Positions 27,037-51,776 of a DNA stretch of 64,000 bases are shown one piece after another. The position numbers and the translations under genes were made by a program. Within the stretch, counting starts at the first letter, position 1; every line of letters starts with the position of its first letter. The notes under the pieces were generated by a model. The model did no database searches and was not told the DNA's origin. It worked only from the letters and a program-made list of their open reading frames with translations. Source of the DNA: Pteria penguin (taxonomy: Eukaryota > Mollusca > Bivalvia > Pterioida > Pteriidae); NCBI GenBank assembly GCA_035048485.1, contig CM068587.1, forward strand, positions 39,223,501-39,287,500, in the 5' to 3' direction.

Positions 27037-28840
27037 GAGTCGGCGCTCTCATAGAGCGCTAGACTCAATGGCATCGCTTTTCAAATTCTCGATTTTCAGG
27101 GGTTATAACTTTCACTACCGATATAGAGATTACTACGCCGCTGAAAAATAAAGTGCCGAAAAATTACTGATGTAGTCTTAAAAATTCTTGATCAGCACAA
27201 TGTACCTTTAGCTCAGTTAATTTAAGCTAAACATAAACTAGTTTCAATAACTCGAAAAAGGAGTTGCAATAATGTTTTCAAATTTCGCGTAATAATATGT
27301 AGTTGTGACTACCACCGACACCGTCGGATGTACTCGACTGTGTAATTCTCCGGACAAAGCATTTGTCTTGATGTTGTATCGCTTGTTTTTATCGAGATAT
27401 TTCAATTAAAGTTTTCCCCAACATGTTCTGGAACTTTACTTCTTTTTCACATATATGACAAATTTAAAGATCGATCTTCCCGCATTTCCTCTGATAATGA
27501 AAATGCATTATAAATATTTAGGTAAATGTTGTATGTTTCTAAATATAAATGATGTTAAAACATTATGAAAATCGTGAATAATATGGTTACTGTACGTGTA
27601 CTTATTTTAGCGGGATTCATATTTTAGCGCAATTAGCGCTGTCCAAAGTGCGCTAATTCATGACTACGTTAATTTAAAGTACATGAGATGACAGAATTAA
27701 ATGGGCACTTCAGTTTCAACTCTATAGATATGTCCATCAGATAAATATCAGGAACAAATTCATCGTTTATTTTGATAAAGCATAAAAAGGACACAAGTAA
27801 CGATCGATTAAAGATGTTTGCATTACCGGACACTGTCGATATGATTATCAAAAAACCAACGCAAGAATTATAAAAACGTGGTTTGAAGTTTAGTAATTAA
27901 TCCCCCGCTATGCACATAGCTTCTACAATACCATCTATTACGTAATTATTGGCAAAGAGAGGTCAGCGATAGAAGTGATTTATCTGATATCAACTTATGA
28001 AAACAATGGCTTCGTCCGTAAAACGTAAGAATGGCATTTTGCTTTCTATATATATTTAAAAAAATATTACTTATCATTATAACTAGATGTTGTGCTTTCA
28101 ATGATATGGTAGGTTATTGGATAAACATGAATGAAATGAGGTTGTATTGAGTCACTGCATATACTGTGAGTAAGTTAATTGACCCGACGCTTGTCATCCA
28201 AGCCAATCAACGGTTTAACAACTCCAGGTATATCTACTCGTTAATTATGTCCAATGGCAAACGTGTCATACCAGCCGATTCGATAATCGCACGTCTGGCA
28301 TACATTTCAATTTCCTCGTAAATAAGATACTTAAACGCAATATTTTTTTTTACCAAGAACAGATTTGAATGCGCTGATTTAATGGATAAATTGCGCTAAT
28401 CGAACATGACAAATGCGCTAATTCATGACTACGCTAAAATATTGCCGACCCCTCTTTCGAGCATTTTGCGCTAAAATTTGATTGCGCTATTATATGTACA
28501 CGTACAGTATTTAATGTCCCACTTGAAGGAATGTCGTTCCTTGGCTCAGCTTCGACTCGTGACAACAATGCAGTAAAACTTGTTGCCATGAAGTTGTCGA
28601 TTGCACGTTCATTTCGGATACAAGCAATTGCAAACTCTTTGCCGTAAGATAGTATGAAGAGAGCAAATTTTATTAGCATTTTGTACATAGGTATAATGAC
28701 GATGTAGTTGCAACAAAGACCTAATTTTTGCTCCCCCCCCCCCCTATTTTCCTGAAATCCTGAATCCGCCACTAAAATGGTAAAATGATTACATACTTAA
28801 AATCAGCAAAGCCGACTCTCAGGACTTTTGAGTCCTTTGA
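27037..28840. mobile_element. Block-B-specific insertion, about 1.8 kb, composite
   Basis: Inserted between sequences contiguous in block A near 3,965. The left end is a hairpin, GAGTCGGCGCTCTCATAGAG continuing CGCTAGACTC. The right end has the inverted GCCGACTC followed by an AGGACTTTTGAGTCCT hairpin. It contains a second element (27,593-28,510) and a C-rich stretch next to CCTGAATCCGCCACT, which looks like one end of an hAT-type MITE. No credible coding sequence; superfamily not assigned. Confidence 0.65.
27593..28510. mobile_element. Nested nonautonomous element with inverted ends
   Basis: Outer inverted ends ACTGTACGTGTAC and GTACACGTACAGT. Multiple TTTAGCGC / GCGCTAAT motifs lie in both subterminal regions, and a 19-base segment GCGCTAATTCATGACTACG is present at both 27,649 and 28,411. 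The middle is unrecognised. The repeated subterminal motifs resemble transposase-binding arrays (inference). Confidence 0.55.
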
Positions 28841-29126
28841 TTTTAAATTTTATATTAGTTCTAGCAAATCAAGGGATATCTCCAAGACGACGAAAATTAG
28901 AAAATTGCAAAAAATGTTCCCATATCAGCGTAGTTTTAATGGAAAATGCTACGGTATTATGAATAAGCAAATACCCGACAATATCAATATATGATATTTT
29001 AAATTCGTATAAAATATGTAAAATATATAACACTACTTTGATATGATAATTGATTACAATTTATATATACGTTTGAATGGTATCTGGATGCCTCACTGTA
29101 TGGCTCGTTTACAGGCTCTTAGCTTC

Positions 29127-29132
29127 AATAAA
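29127..29132 (+). promoter_or_regulatory. Poly(A) signal of the EGF remnant
   Basis: AATAAA retained four bases after the stop in the block B last exon, matching 4,258-4,263. Confidence 0.5.
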
Positions 29133-30119
29133 CAGACATCAATGACTTGTTTTAATTTGAATCAAAGATATTCATGAATAAAAGAAATTTTGTACTTTAT
29201 ATTTACATGTCCTCAGTGATTTTTGTCATACAGCTTTGTCAGATGTTTTCAGTTTTCTCCTTTAAATTCATTTACTTTCGTTTAAGATTGCGACCAAATG
29301 ATATATATGTTACTGATTTTGTTCTCGAAAGATGCTTATTTTGCTCTTGGTGCAAAATAGCGAGCTTCAGTGTCATCACGGACAATTTTTGCAAACTGTT
29401 TTGAAATATTATCAGACTTTGCATCAATCCTTCTTTGAACTCAAATAACAAATGTTAGAGTTTAAAAATAGACATTAGCAGAAATAATGTGCAAATGCTC
29501 ATTTGATCTATTGATCTAACAAACACGCTGCTTTCTTAAATTTCTTTCATTATCTGTGTCTTGCAACAATTTTAGCTTTTTATGTTGAGATAATGACAAG
29601 TAAAATAATGTATGGTGATCTATGCTTACAATATTGATGAAAAAAAGTATATTATGGTGACACATATGGACACTCGAGAAATATTAGTAAAGCCATACGT
29701 CATAAATATCTAATACAATGTAAATGGCATTTTATTGTTTATCAGCCTTCTGCATGAATACAAATTATTCAAATATATACATATTTACAAAGTGAGATAC
29801 TGTCAGAGGTGATAGTAGGTTCCCGAGAGGAGCTAGCGTCTCGTACTTGGATAGACGCACCTGTCTTAAGGCATACCCGACAAATACAAAATCTGCAATA
29901 TTTAGTTACAACAAGCACCTGTACAAAGGCAAATCTACAAATACAGAAACCGCAATTGTGAACAAGTCCGAACACCTGGCTAAAGGGAAAGCCCACAAAT
30001 TCAAAATCCCATAAATTACAGCTGAAATAGGGTACAGGGATCTTATACCAGTTACATTCGTCGTACTCTAGAATACAAAAGAGTTTGATATGCAACTAAA
30101 ACTAAAATGTATATATAGG

Positions 30120-30257
30120 ATCTGAAATGAATTTTCATTTCACACGGTGTTCATGAAACGAGTTGTTTGTTTTTTATCTCCGAGCCTTGGCGAGGGGAAT
30201 AAAAAACACACAACGAGTTTCATAAATACCGTATGAAATAAAAATTCATTTCAGATT
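30120..30257. mobile_element. Palindromic MITE (block B copy)
   Basis: The same element as 5,308-5,442: inverted ATCTGAAATGAATTTT ends and a central stem. The inner arms are better matched here (TTTTTTATCTCC against GGGGAATAAAAAA) than at the tips of block A's copy. Confidence 0.6.
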
Positions 30258-31799
30258 CTTTTTATCACATATTTACACTCAGTTTAAAGGTGTTTATTTC
30301 CTCAAACACCAGCTTGACACAATTTTTCCCACGTTATGACGTCATCTATGTCATAAATTAATTTATGACATAGCGATCTTTTACTGCATAAATAGCAAAA
30401 CATGTGATAAAATGCAATCTCTCATTTCGTTTCATTTTAGATAAACTTTTTTAATTATCTGAAATAGTATCTATGCCATATAAATAGTTAAGTTTGTATC
30501 GTTATCTTCAACAACGCCAATATGCAAGCAGACATCAGTAAGAGGATGTGGTGTATCGTTGTTATCTGTGAACTTTAATTTCAGATATATTGGTTATCAC
30601 GACGAGAAACATTCATATCATATAATGACCTATGCCCTTCTTTAACTTTTCGTAGAAAACGGGCGCGGATCAGAAGTGCACATAGCCTTGGTAAAGAGAA
30701 AATTACTATTTTGTTTCCCGCGGAAGGTTTTACTTGTGCTATACTTTTTCCCTGATGTTTGGTGACACTTTCTACACAGTGCTGGTTCACATTCATTTAT
30801 ATATACAATCCTGAATTACATATGTTTTTTCTGTATGTAAGAATATTCATAGCGGGTGTGGCTAGCCATTCAGGAGACGCTTACTCCTGACGGATACCTT
30901 GTCTAACGTCTGAATTTCAGGGGTCCGAGAATGTCCGTTGTGATACATTGTTGTTAGTGCCGTAGTCACTTGACAACAGTTACATTCGTATTTTGCATTG
31001 GTGTAAAGCAAAAACACATACACTGAAATCTAAAATAATTATTAGTAAGGAAAGTAAAGACAAGTAAAGCCTAGCGCTAACGCTCGGAGTTCACCAAATA
31101 ACTTTCTTATTGCATGCTGGACAATTAGAGTCAATCAGGCGAGGTGTGATACTGTGGGATTTGGTAAACAATTAACTCTATTGTGAGAGGTGTAAAGTAT
31201 ATACTAACGTGCATTACAACACTAAATTAAAAGGGGCAGAGATGTTTAATTTAAAACTTCCGCTCATAAGCATAACCATGCTAGTAATATCGGAATAAAT
31301 GTCCCATAGAATGAAAATATCTTATGAACTATACTCCCAATGCAACTATGTAAGAAAATGTAAGGGTATACTTACAGCAGTGGCAAACGTAGGGGTAGAC
31401 TTGATATAGTGGTTAAAGGTAGGGGTACACTTGTTATAGTTTTATTGGGGTTCGATTCTGAATATGACACTAAACACGATATTGTCCCCTTTATTCCATG
31501 GACTATGAGATATGATTTACCCTTCGGTACTTCTTCGCTTTTTACTTATTGTTAAACATTAGGGATAGGCTTTATGTATTAGCTACTCGCAGAGGATGAC
31601 ATGATATAGTGGTTAGAGTCAACTTGATGTAGTAGTTATACGTAGGGGTAGATTTCACGTAGTGGTTTAACGTAAGAGGTACACTTGAAGAAATTATGAA
31701 ATGTAGGGGAAGACTTGATGTAGCGTGTAAACATAAGGGGTATTGGTTGAACATAGTTTTAGACTTGATGTAGTGGTTAAACGAAGGGGTTGACTTAAT

Positions 31800-31922
31800 G
31801 TAGTAGTGATGTAGTGTAGCGGTTCGCTTGCGGTACAGGCAGTCGATTCCCAAATTGCGTCACTAGGTAGCTTTTCACTACATTTTACTAAATGACTGAA
31901 AATTTGACGTAAACACCAATCA
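31800..31922 (+). mobile_element. tRNA-derived SINE fragment (block B copy)
   Basis: Counterpart of 7,275-7,412, with the same head (TAGTGTAGCGGTTCGCTTGC) and GACGTAAACACCAATCAATC tail. Confidence 0.5.
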
Positions 31923-32308
31923 ATCGATCTAATATCTCAATACCGTATTAGTGATAACAATAATTTCATAACAAAAGACATTATAACAAGTGTTTAAGTG
32001 TGTTTTAAATGATAAATTTATGACATTTAAACGAATAATAAATACAGACTTATGCTAATCGCTATGCTAATTTTTGTAAAATACCCATTTCATGACAAGC
32101 AAATAATCATGATTGTTCACCAATGAATATAGTATACGCATAATTGTTTTTTTTTTTTTTGCAAATATAGAGTTTGATTCACTTAGATTATGTAATACCA
32201 TTAATAGTTTCAATACAGTTCACCATCAATTCTTGCACTACTTTTCATCTTGTGGCATATGTACAGGCGGCCCAGCAACTCTCTATGTACATGGTGTTGA
32301 GCTATCAT

Positions 32309-35300
32309 TTAACGAGCCATGGTTATGTAAAAGTGACATACATATGCAATGGCAGCCATCATTTGTACTGAAAATATATATACATATATGTACATTACAT
32401 GCATGCAACTACAAGCAGCCTTAAAGGAAATTAATAGAATTACTGTTTACTGTGAATGATTTCATCAGCAGATCATTTTCCGATGTTGAAAATGGCTGTC
32501 TAAATGTCGGAGCTGATAGCTTTTAGCGATATTTCTCACGGTGACATCACAATAAAAGCGTTATTTCATTTAAAAGAAGGATAATTTTCACAATTAAATT
32601 ACATCTTTAACTTTGACATTACTATCAAAACATCACGAAAAGTTATCAGCTGAACGGAACGGACATACATTATAACGTGTATACCATTAATTTCGGACAT
32701 ACATTATATTGTGTATATTAATAACTTCGGACATACAGTATAATGTGTATAGAAATACCTTCGGACATACATTATAATGTCTATATCAATAATTTCGGAC
32801 ATACATTATAATGTGTATATTAATAATTTCGGACATACAGTATAATGTGTATAGAAATACCTTCGGACAAACATTATAATGTCTATATCAGTAATTTCGG
32901 ACATACATTATAATGTGTATACCAATAACTTCGGACATACATTGTAATGTCTATATCAACAGCTTCGGACATACATTAAAATGTGTATACCAGTAGCTTC
33001 GGACATACATTATAATGTGTATACCAATAGCTTCGGACATACATTATAATGTGTATATCAATAGCTTCGGACATACATTACAATGTGTATACCAATAGAT
33101 TCGGACATACATTATAATGTATATACCAATAGCTTCGGACATACATTATAATGTGTATACCAATAGCTTCGGACATACATTATAATGTGTATATCAATAG
33201 CTTCGGACATACATTATAATGTGTATATCCATAGCTTCGGACATACATTATAATGTGTATATCAATAGCTTCGGACATACATTATAATGTATATACCAAT
33301 AGCTTCTGACATACAATATAACGTGTATACCAATAACATCTGACGAATGACACAATCTCTTTATATACGAACGAATGACACGATCTCTCCAAGTCGTGGT
33401 GACATACATAATAATGTGTTTACCAGTAACCTCTGGCCAATGACACTCTCCCTCCATATTATGATGATATTTCAAAAAGAGCAGATTTGTTATAGTAATT
33501 GAGCCCTTGACTTGTGCTCGACGATCCAGGTTCGATTCCCAAATTGCGCCAATATGTTTTGGAGGATTGTTACCTCCTACTTCCATCTTGAGAATTCACT
33601 GAAAAAGTTTTGAAAGCAATGTAAAATACCAATCAACCAACAAGTAAATTAACCGACCAATTTTAAATATAGACAGAGACAAATATGTACAGAACACCAA
33701 ATAATGGTTCAATAAAAGATGACAACAAACTGAGCACAGATCATTAGAGGTGAGATAGCAGCCATCTGATACATTCCAGCCGATATCATAATGAAGTGAA
33801 ACATTTTATTTTATTCTAAAGATATGTTTGCTCGTTTTGAAGCAAAATGTCAATAAACAGTTCATATTTTGACCTACTATCAACTTAAATCGACGAAATA
33901 AGAAATTGCGATGGATATAAGGTATTGGAACAAATTCCAAATTGATAAATCCACTACTTACCTCTAGTATTATGTGCTGGAACAACTCCGTTGGTAAAGT
34001 ATCCGTTGGCATCTCCACATCTTGGAAAGTCATATGGTAGTTTTGGATACATCCAGGGCGACTCCTCAATCATCATACCCATACCATTGGTATTGTGAAG
34101 GTCAATGTGACAATGGAAGAACCATAACCCAGGGTTATTGGCCTTGAATCGGATGATAACATACCCACCGGATGGGACAATGACCGTATCTTTCAGGATA
34201 GGATTTTTCAGTGAGAGTCCTGGGATATCATTTCCGGTCCAGTTTTCATTCTTCCATTGCGCTTTATTACAGAATCCTTTACTACCATCACAAATTATGT
34301 CTGTTACTTCACTTAGAAAGGTTGCATCAGTTTTGTCGTATTTACCTAATCCAGTTTTTAAGACGTAAAATGAGTGTCCATGTAAATGAACTGGGTGAGA
34401 CCACCCACGTCCGCTTCCGATATTAGTAAGAACGAATTGATATATTTTCCCAGAGCTTATCGTAAATTTTTGTGAGCAAGAACATATTGAATCTGTACTG
34501 CAGATTGTACTGTTACATAAAGTATCTGAAGCACCTTCAGGTTGGGACAGAAGTGGCGCAATAGGAGATATGAATTGCTGTCCGTTTACAGAACCAGGTG
34601 TAAACCCCTTTTCACCCGGAAAAGCGAAATTAAAAAAACGTTCATTTATTTCGCCGTTCAGGATTTCTTTAAAGTCGGCAGTAGGATTTTTAAATGGTTG
34701 AGTTTCGTTTAAAAACACACACTGAAATCCACTGTTGGCCGGGTAATTACCAAACGGACAATTGAAAACTTTGCATGGAGACTCCGGAGTGCATGTATTT
34801 CCAGTTGCTTGTGGGGGATTTGGATTTTTAGGCAAAGGTTTCGTAACGTCATACCGAATGATGGCCTCAGCAGCATGGTATCTATCTGTGTACTTTTCTA
34901 AACTCTCTGCAACGAGTAAATAATCACCGGGCTCTTTTTCGGTCTCAACAGTAAAGTCATACCGTTCACCTGGATGGATAATAAATGATTCTACGAAAAT
35001 TTCTTTCATATCGTTGCCATCTGTTGCTAACATATGGATCGTTGGATGTCCTTGTATATAAACTCTGAATGGATAAAGTGTTGCAGCACTTATCATCCTG
35101 AAACGATACTCGCTCCTTGGTTGTACTAGGAACTGTGTCAAAGGAGAACCATTATGGTGGGTCTGATTGAAGTAATATCGACCACGCCCATTTATGATAC
35201 CGGAATGGAAAACAAAGCGACTGAATGAAGTGCTATCAATAGACTGTGATGGTTCGATCTTTTTGCCATTATGTACATCGTACGTTCCATACAACATACG

Positions 35301-36023
35301 TTGGTAAATAGTTTCAGGGTCGTCATCTTGATTCCAATCTTGCAAGCATACCGTAAATTCATCATAATCTAATTCTTCTGGTACACCATCCTTTGTCGGA
35401 TAAACGACTAGTGAACCATATAATCCCATAGAGCGCTGATCTCCTATATGTGCATGGTAGAAATGGGTTCCATGAGGATAGGCTTTAAAGCGGTATGTGA
35501 AATATTCACCTGGCAGAATCGGACATTGCGTGACATAGGCGACGCCATCGGACCATGCGGAACCTTTTTGATGCATGCCATGCCAGTGGATAGTCGTGCT
35601 ATCAGTGTGCATTAGATTTTTAACATGGATTATCATTTGTTGGCCTTCGTATGCCACCAGGTCTGGTCCCGGGAATTGCCTATTTATTGTGATGACCAGT
35701 CGCGAGTCATAGCCATTAAGTGTGAGAACGTCTGAATCATCGACTGGAGAATATATTGGCTGTCCAGAAGGTGACAGATCTGTTTCGTTGTATCGATAAA
35801 TAGCCCCCTGGAGAGGCCTTAACAACATCCTTTCCTTTTCAAGTATCATTGTGAGACGATGTTCGATTTCAAAAAAGCATTCACAGGTTTTATCATATGC
35901 CCCACAAGTGTTTTCCAGGCAAAACGTTCCGTCTGGAAGGTCAGGCCAGTCTACGTCTTTGATTAAATGGCAATTGACCAACGACGTAAGCAAAAATGCT
36001 GAGAATAATTTCCAGGAAAACAT
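32309..36023 (-). CDS. Laccase-like multicopper oxidase, copy B (MCO-B)
   Basis: I read CDS complement(join(32309..32367,33962..36023)), 706 residues, the same structure as copy A. Copper ligands are all present: HWH 146-148, HAH 190-192, HPVHLH 543-548, HCHIDLHNTNGM 637-648. The signal peptide is residues 1 to about 19. The ATG at 36,023 follows CTTCTATTTCAG-A, again implying a 5' noncoding exon. The large exon ends in AG|GTAAGT and the final exon adds a short hydrophobic tail ending MAR. About 40 of 706 residues differ from copy A by eye. About 13 of these fall in the linker between cupredoxins 2 and 3 (residues 395-455), several of them charge changes, while ligand loops are unchanged. The intron is longer than in copy A because its minisatellite has about 20 units. 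Both copies look functional. Confidence 0.88.
32660..33335. repeat. 34-bp minisatellite, about 20 units (block B)
   Basis: Same unit as 8,132-8,340, CGGACATACATTATAATGTG then TATACCAATAGCTT, in the MCO-B intron. The later units are the most uniform, which suggests recent expansion from that side. Confidence 0.9.
33490..33640 (+). mobile_element. Old tRNA-derived SINE (block B copy)
   Basis: Counterpart of 8,480-8,625. This copy keeps the TGCGCCAATATGTTTTGGAG and GTTACCTCCTACTTCCATCT body that is deleted in block A. Confidence 0.6.
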
Positions 36024-36024
36024 T

Positions 36025-39000
36025 CTGAAATAGAAGAAATGTAATGCAATTTAAAGACTGCGTTTAGTTTTCCTTATGGTGTTGAAATTGATATAAAAGT
36101 TCTTGTCTTGATTGATTATTGTTCAACGTACCTCCACTATTATTCAATGTATATAGGTTGACGGCATCTGTCTGATGCATTGCATAGAAATTTGTATCTT
36201 TTCAACGGTTTACGTGCCACGCCTACCGTGACACGGGATTTCGGTTTTTACTGTCTCATCCGAAAGGCAGAAGAGCGGTGTCATTCAAAACTTTATTTTA
36301 TAATACATTAACAATGATGTTAAAAGAAATTTTTGAATCATGGAAAAAGCACGACCTCACTATACAGTGCTGTGCATTTATGATGTATGTGCTACATATA
36401 TACAAAAAGGAGTTCATTATCTCTCTTACCTTATTTATGGTAAATCTGTTATTAACGACGTAGTGTGACGTTATTCACCTTATTTGCCAAAGGAAATAGT
36501 ATCAGATGATGATGTAACTTCTCCATGATAAAATTTAATTTATCTACCAATATAAAATTCTTTATCTCTTTATCTACAGCCTCTACATCCAGGAAGTCAA
36601 CAGTTCACGACTGATAGCAGTATGTAGTTTACATTTACTATTCCTATCTATTTTTCGTAGGTCCATCAAGTAAAATACAGTGGACACGAATGTTAGCGCT
36701 CCTTGCTTTTAACATCATCTGGCAATTAACTATATCAGACATTTTTAAAATGATGACGATTTATTTTCATATTGAAAATGTTTTATCCAAACCTCTTTCA
36801 GAGGAGACATGGTCCTGAACCTCGTCCCCTCTGACTTAGTCGGGACTCCTACAGATCTAGGGTCTTAGCTCGCTTTCAGACTGGCAGAGCAAGGTTTATC
36901 ATGTTGATGTCGCATATATTTTTATACCATTATGTGTTTTACAATACCTTACGTGTTTATATTTTTATGACCTCTCAATATGCGATACCTGTTGACCCTT
37001 GTTCTTTACATGGAGGATTATTTATAAATTTTTAAATGTACGTCGTTTGATTGTTCTGCTGTTACGGTGAGTGGGAAGGTGGGCCCGTAAACCTGTTAAC
37101 CACACCATTTGTTTGGCTTTTGTCAAATTAAATGACCGTCCTAAGTCGGTATCGTATTGCACTACAATCAAATATTTTTGTAAAGTGTGATATGTTCTAG
37201 TATATTATTAATATTCTTATATTCCACATAACTGAGCCAGTAACTCCTCTTTTTTTCTATTTAAAGTCAAATATTTTACGTCTGATTTTGAAACTAGTTT
37301 AATTTTTATATATAAATATGAGTTAAATGATCAAGTTTAACGGACAACTGTCTAAACCAACACCACAGAGACAAAACCATAAGGAGAACACACTAAACCA
37401 ATACGACAGAAACAAAATCATAAGGACAGCAAATTGATCTAAGACGACAGAAACAACACGTATAAGGACAACTGAGACAGTCCTATAAAGACAACAGACT
37501 GAACAAACACAACAGAGACAGATCTATTAAAAAAACACACTAAAACAGAGACAAACCTACACAGACAACAAACTAGACCAACATAAGAGAACAAGGCAAT
37601 CCTACGTAGTATCTGGTCATATCAAAGCCAGTAAAAATACAGACCATCAGACGATGAAGAGCTACAATGCACAGGAAGATGAGGCATTTCATGTTGGTTA
37701 AACACTCCTACCATTTATGATTTTAAAATCAATCAGGAGTACAAAGTGAGGGAATTTAAATATCCGTCTAAATAAACAAACCACAAAAAAACCCCACCAA
37801 AAACAAAACTAAATAAAGAAATTAAAAAAAAAACGAAAATGAATAAGACAGTTAATAAATAACAAAAAGTGAAAAAAGAGAAAGAAAACAAATTTAATTA
37901 ATCTCAGAATAAAGAGAAAGAAAAGAGGGAAAAAGCAAAATGTCACTGTATCATGTTTTGCATTTATGCTACACATTCTACATATACTTACAAAGTAGTT
38001 CATTAACTCTCTTTCCTTTATTGTGAATCTGTTATTAACCAAGTAGTTTGCCACACATATTTTTCACATTAAAGTGAAATTGATTCTATTTTTTAACAAT
38101 ACCTAAGGAGATTGAAACGAACAATCTTCATAAATTCGAATATATTTCAATACAGAATGTAAGGTACGAGTATAGACAAACTCTGCACGGAAATTGTCTC
38201 AGATACAAAACATTACTGTGGGGGTATAAAACACACCTTCATGGGGAAATCTTATATGACATCCATGCTTTAAAGGAATGAGTGCCAAAATGTGACAATC
38301 AACTAGTTTTGGTACTAAACTCAACCAGGTTCTGGTTGTGATAATTTAATGTCGAGACATACTAAGATGTTAGATATGAAGACAACGTGCGTCCATTCAC
38401 TGTGGTACTCAAAACGAACCGCATTGGACATTCACGGACTTTACATATCACAGGTAAGACCATATGACCAGTGGGAGTAAGCACCTCCTGCCTGTCTAGT
38501 CACTTCCGTCATGAAAACAGAAGTTGAAAAGATACTTTTATACCAAGTCTTTAAACGACTGCATTTTTTGTATACTTTATATAGCTATATATATATTTGT
38601 TTGAAAATATTCAATTATCTACAAATTAAAAGTGGCAAGATTCTCTCAAAGAATAACATATATATATATATATATATATATACAATGTATGAAAGACATA
38701 GATTATATTATACATACAAATGACAAATGGATATACCGGGGTAAATAGGCATTGAATACATTTTATTTTCTCATAAATAAATAGTATTGAATTTATGGTT
38801 TTGAAATAAACATAAACATGTAAATATCATTCTAACATTAGTAAGATACATGAATACTGGAATAATAAAACATGTAATTAAACATGTAACTCTTAACACA
38901 AGGAAACTTAAGAGGTTATATACAATCCTGATTACATTTTAGTATTGATTTGTACATATTTAATCGGAATATTATAAAAATGTTCAAAATGTTTTTAACT

Positions 39001-39275
39001 TTAGGTATATACTAATGTATCGCCCTGATGTCATAGTCTATGATGATAATTATTGTTTTGCCTTTTTCTATTTTGTACATATAATGAAGATTTTTATCAA
39101 TCTTATCTTGAGCTATACAGTATAATCATAATACAAACATTGTTGAGTAAATGTTGATATTATCATAATAAATAAAGCACCATTATACAAGAATCTAATA
39201 AGAATATTGTCGGTTCATTATAAATGAATACTATATTTACCATATTTAATCATATTGTAACAATACACATATAAT
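36025..39275. other. Region upstream of MCO-B and downstream of the ZIP gene
   Basis: 36,025-36,775 aligns with 11,012-12,080, without the SINE at 11,765. 37,940-38,150 aligns with 13,110-13,310 and 39,030-39,160 with 14,270-14,390. It also contains the inverted dispersed repeat (36,785), a degenerate AC-rich tandem array of about 40-bp units (37,350-37,600), and a short (TA)n at 38,660. The ZIP 3' UTR lies at the right; AATAAA on the minus strand at 38,762-38,767 is a possible poly(A) signal about 510 bases after the stop. Confidence 0.4.
36785..37265 (-). repeat. Dispersed repeat, inverted copy of 14,790-15,300
   Basis: Reverse complement of the earlier copy over about 480 bp with few differences, for example AAACCTCTTTCAGAGGAGAC at the left and GACCGTCCTAAGTCGGTATC inside. 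With its partner it makes an inverted pair about 21.5 kb apart. Confidence 0.8.
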
Positions 39276-51467
<12,192 letters not shown>

Positions 51468-51685
51468 TATGACCTGTATTAAAGAAGTAAATATTATAGT
51501 AAACAATCTTGAACTTCTATGAGAACATATAAAAGATATTCTTACAATCATCTGTGAAAAAAAAACCCCACAGGTATTAAAAAAAAAGAACATGCTATTA
51601 TGAAATATTGGTGCTTGAAACTTCATATATATAAATAAAAATCGTATAATATATTTAACGAGTTTAAAAAATAACAAGCTCTTAC

Positions 51686-51776
51686 CATGCAGAGGGCGTT
51701 GCTAAAGGGCAACTGATGGTGGAACACGGGACTTGCTTGACAAACCTAACGTTAAATTGTTTCCCAACACCATCGC
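51686..51776 (-). promoter_or_regulatory. Candidate 5' noncoding exon of the ZIP gene
   Basis: On the minus strand, an acceptor-like AATTTTGCAG precedes it and CATG|GTAAGA follows. The coding exon starting at 51,473 has a good acceptor (TTTAATACAG) six bases before its ATG, so at least one upstream noncoding exon is required, and this is the nearest candidate. Confidence 0.45.

Larger units (their letters stand above)
26303..29122 (+). pseudogene. Duplicate EGF-repeat gene remnant (copies of exons 4, 5 and 6)
   Basis: Three exon copies remain: 26,303-26,389 (87 nt, open, encoding a CGKNA...CKRGYKGDP repeat with all four Cys), 26,886-26,906 (the microexon, now ACPLPK) and 29,115-29,122 (Gly-Ser-stop). 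Splice sites are intact at each. Upstream exons are missing or broken and no signal-peptide exon was found, so the locus is a gene remnant although these three exons show no disabling change. A 1.8-kb insertion (27,037-28,840) sits in the last intron. It could still serve as cryptic 3' exons for transcripts coming from block A. Confidence 0.75.
29135..32308. other. Block B intergenic region, counterpart of 4,290-7,773
   Basis: Aligns throughout by eye with block A, with small indels. It holds the palindromic MITE at 30,120, tandem repeats at about 31,370-31,800 and the SINE fragment at 31,800. No gene is supported. Confidence 0.5.
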
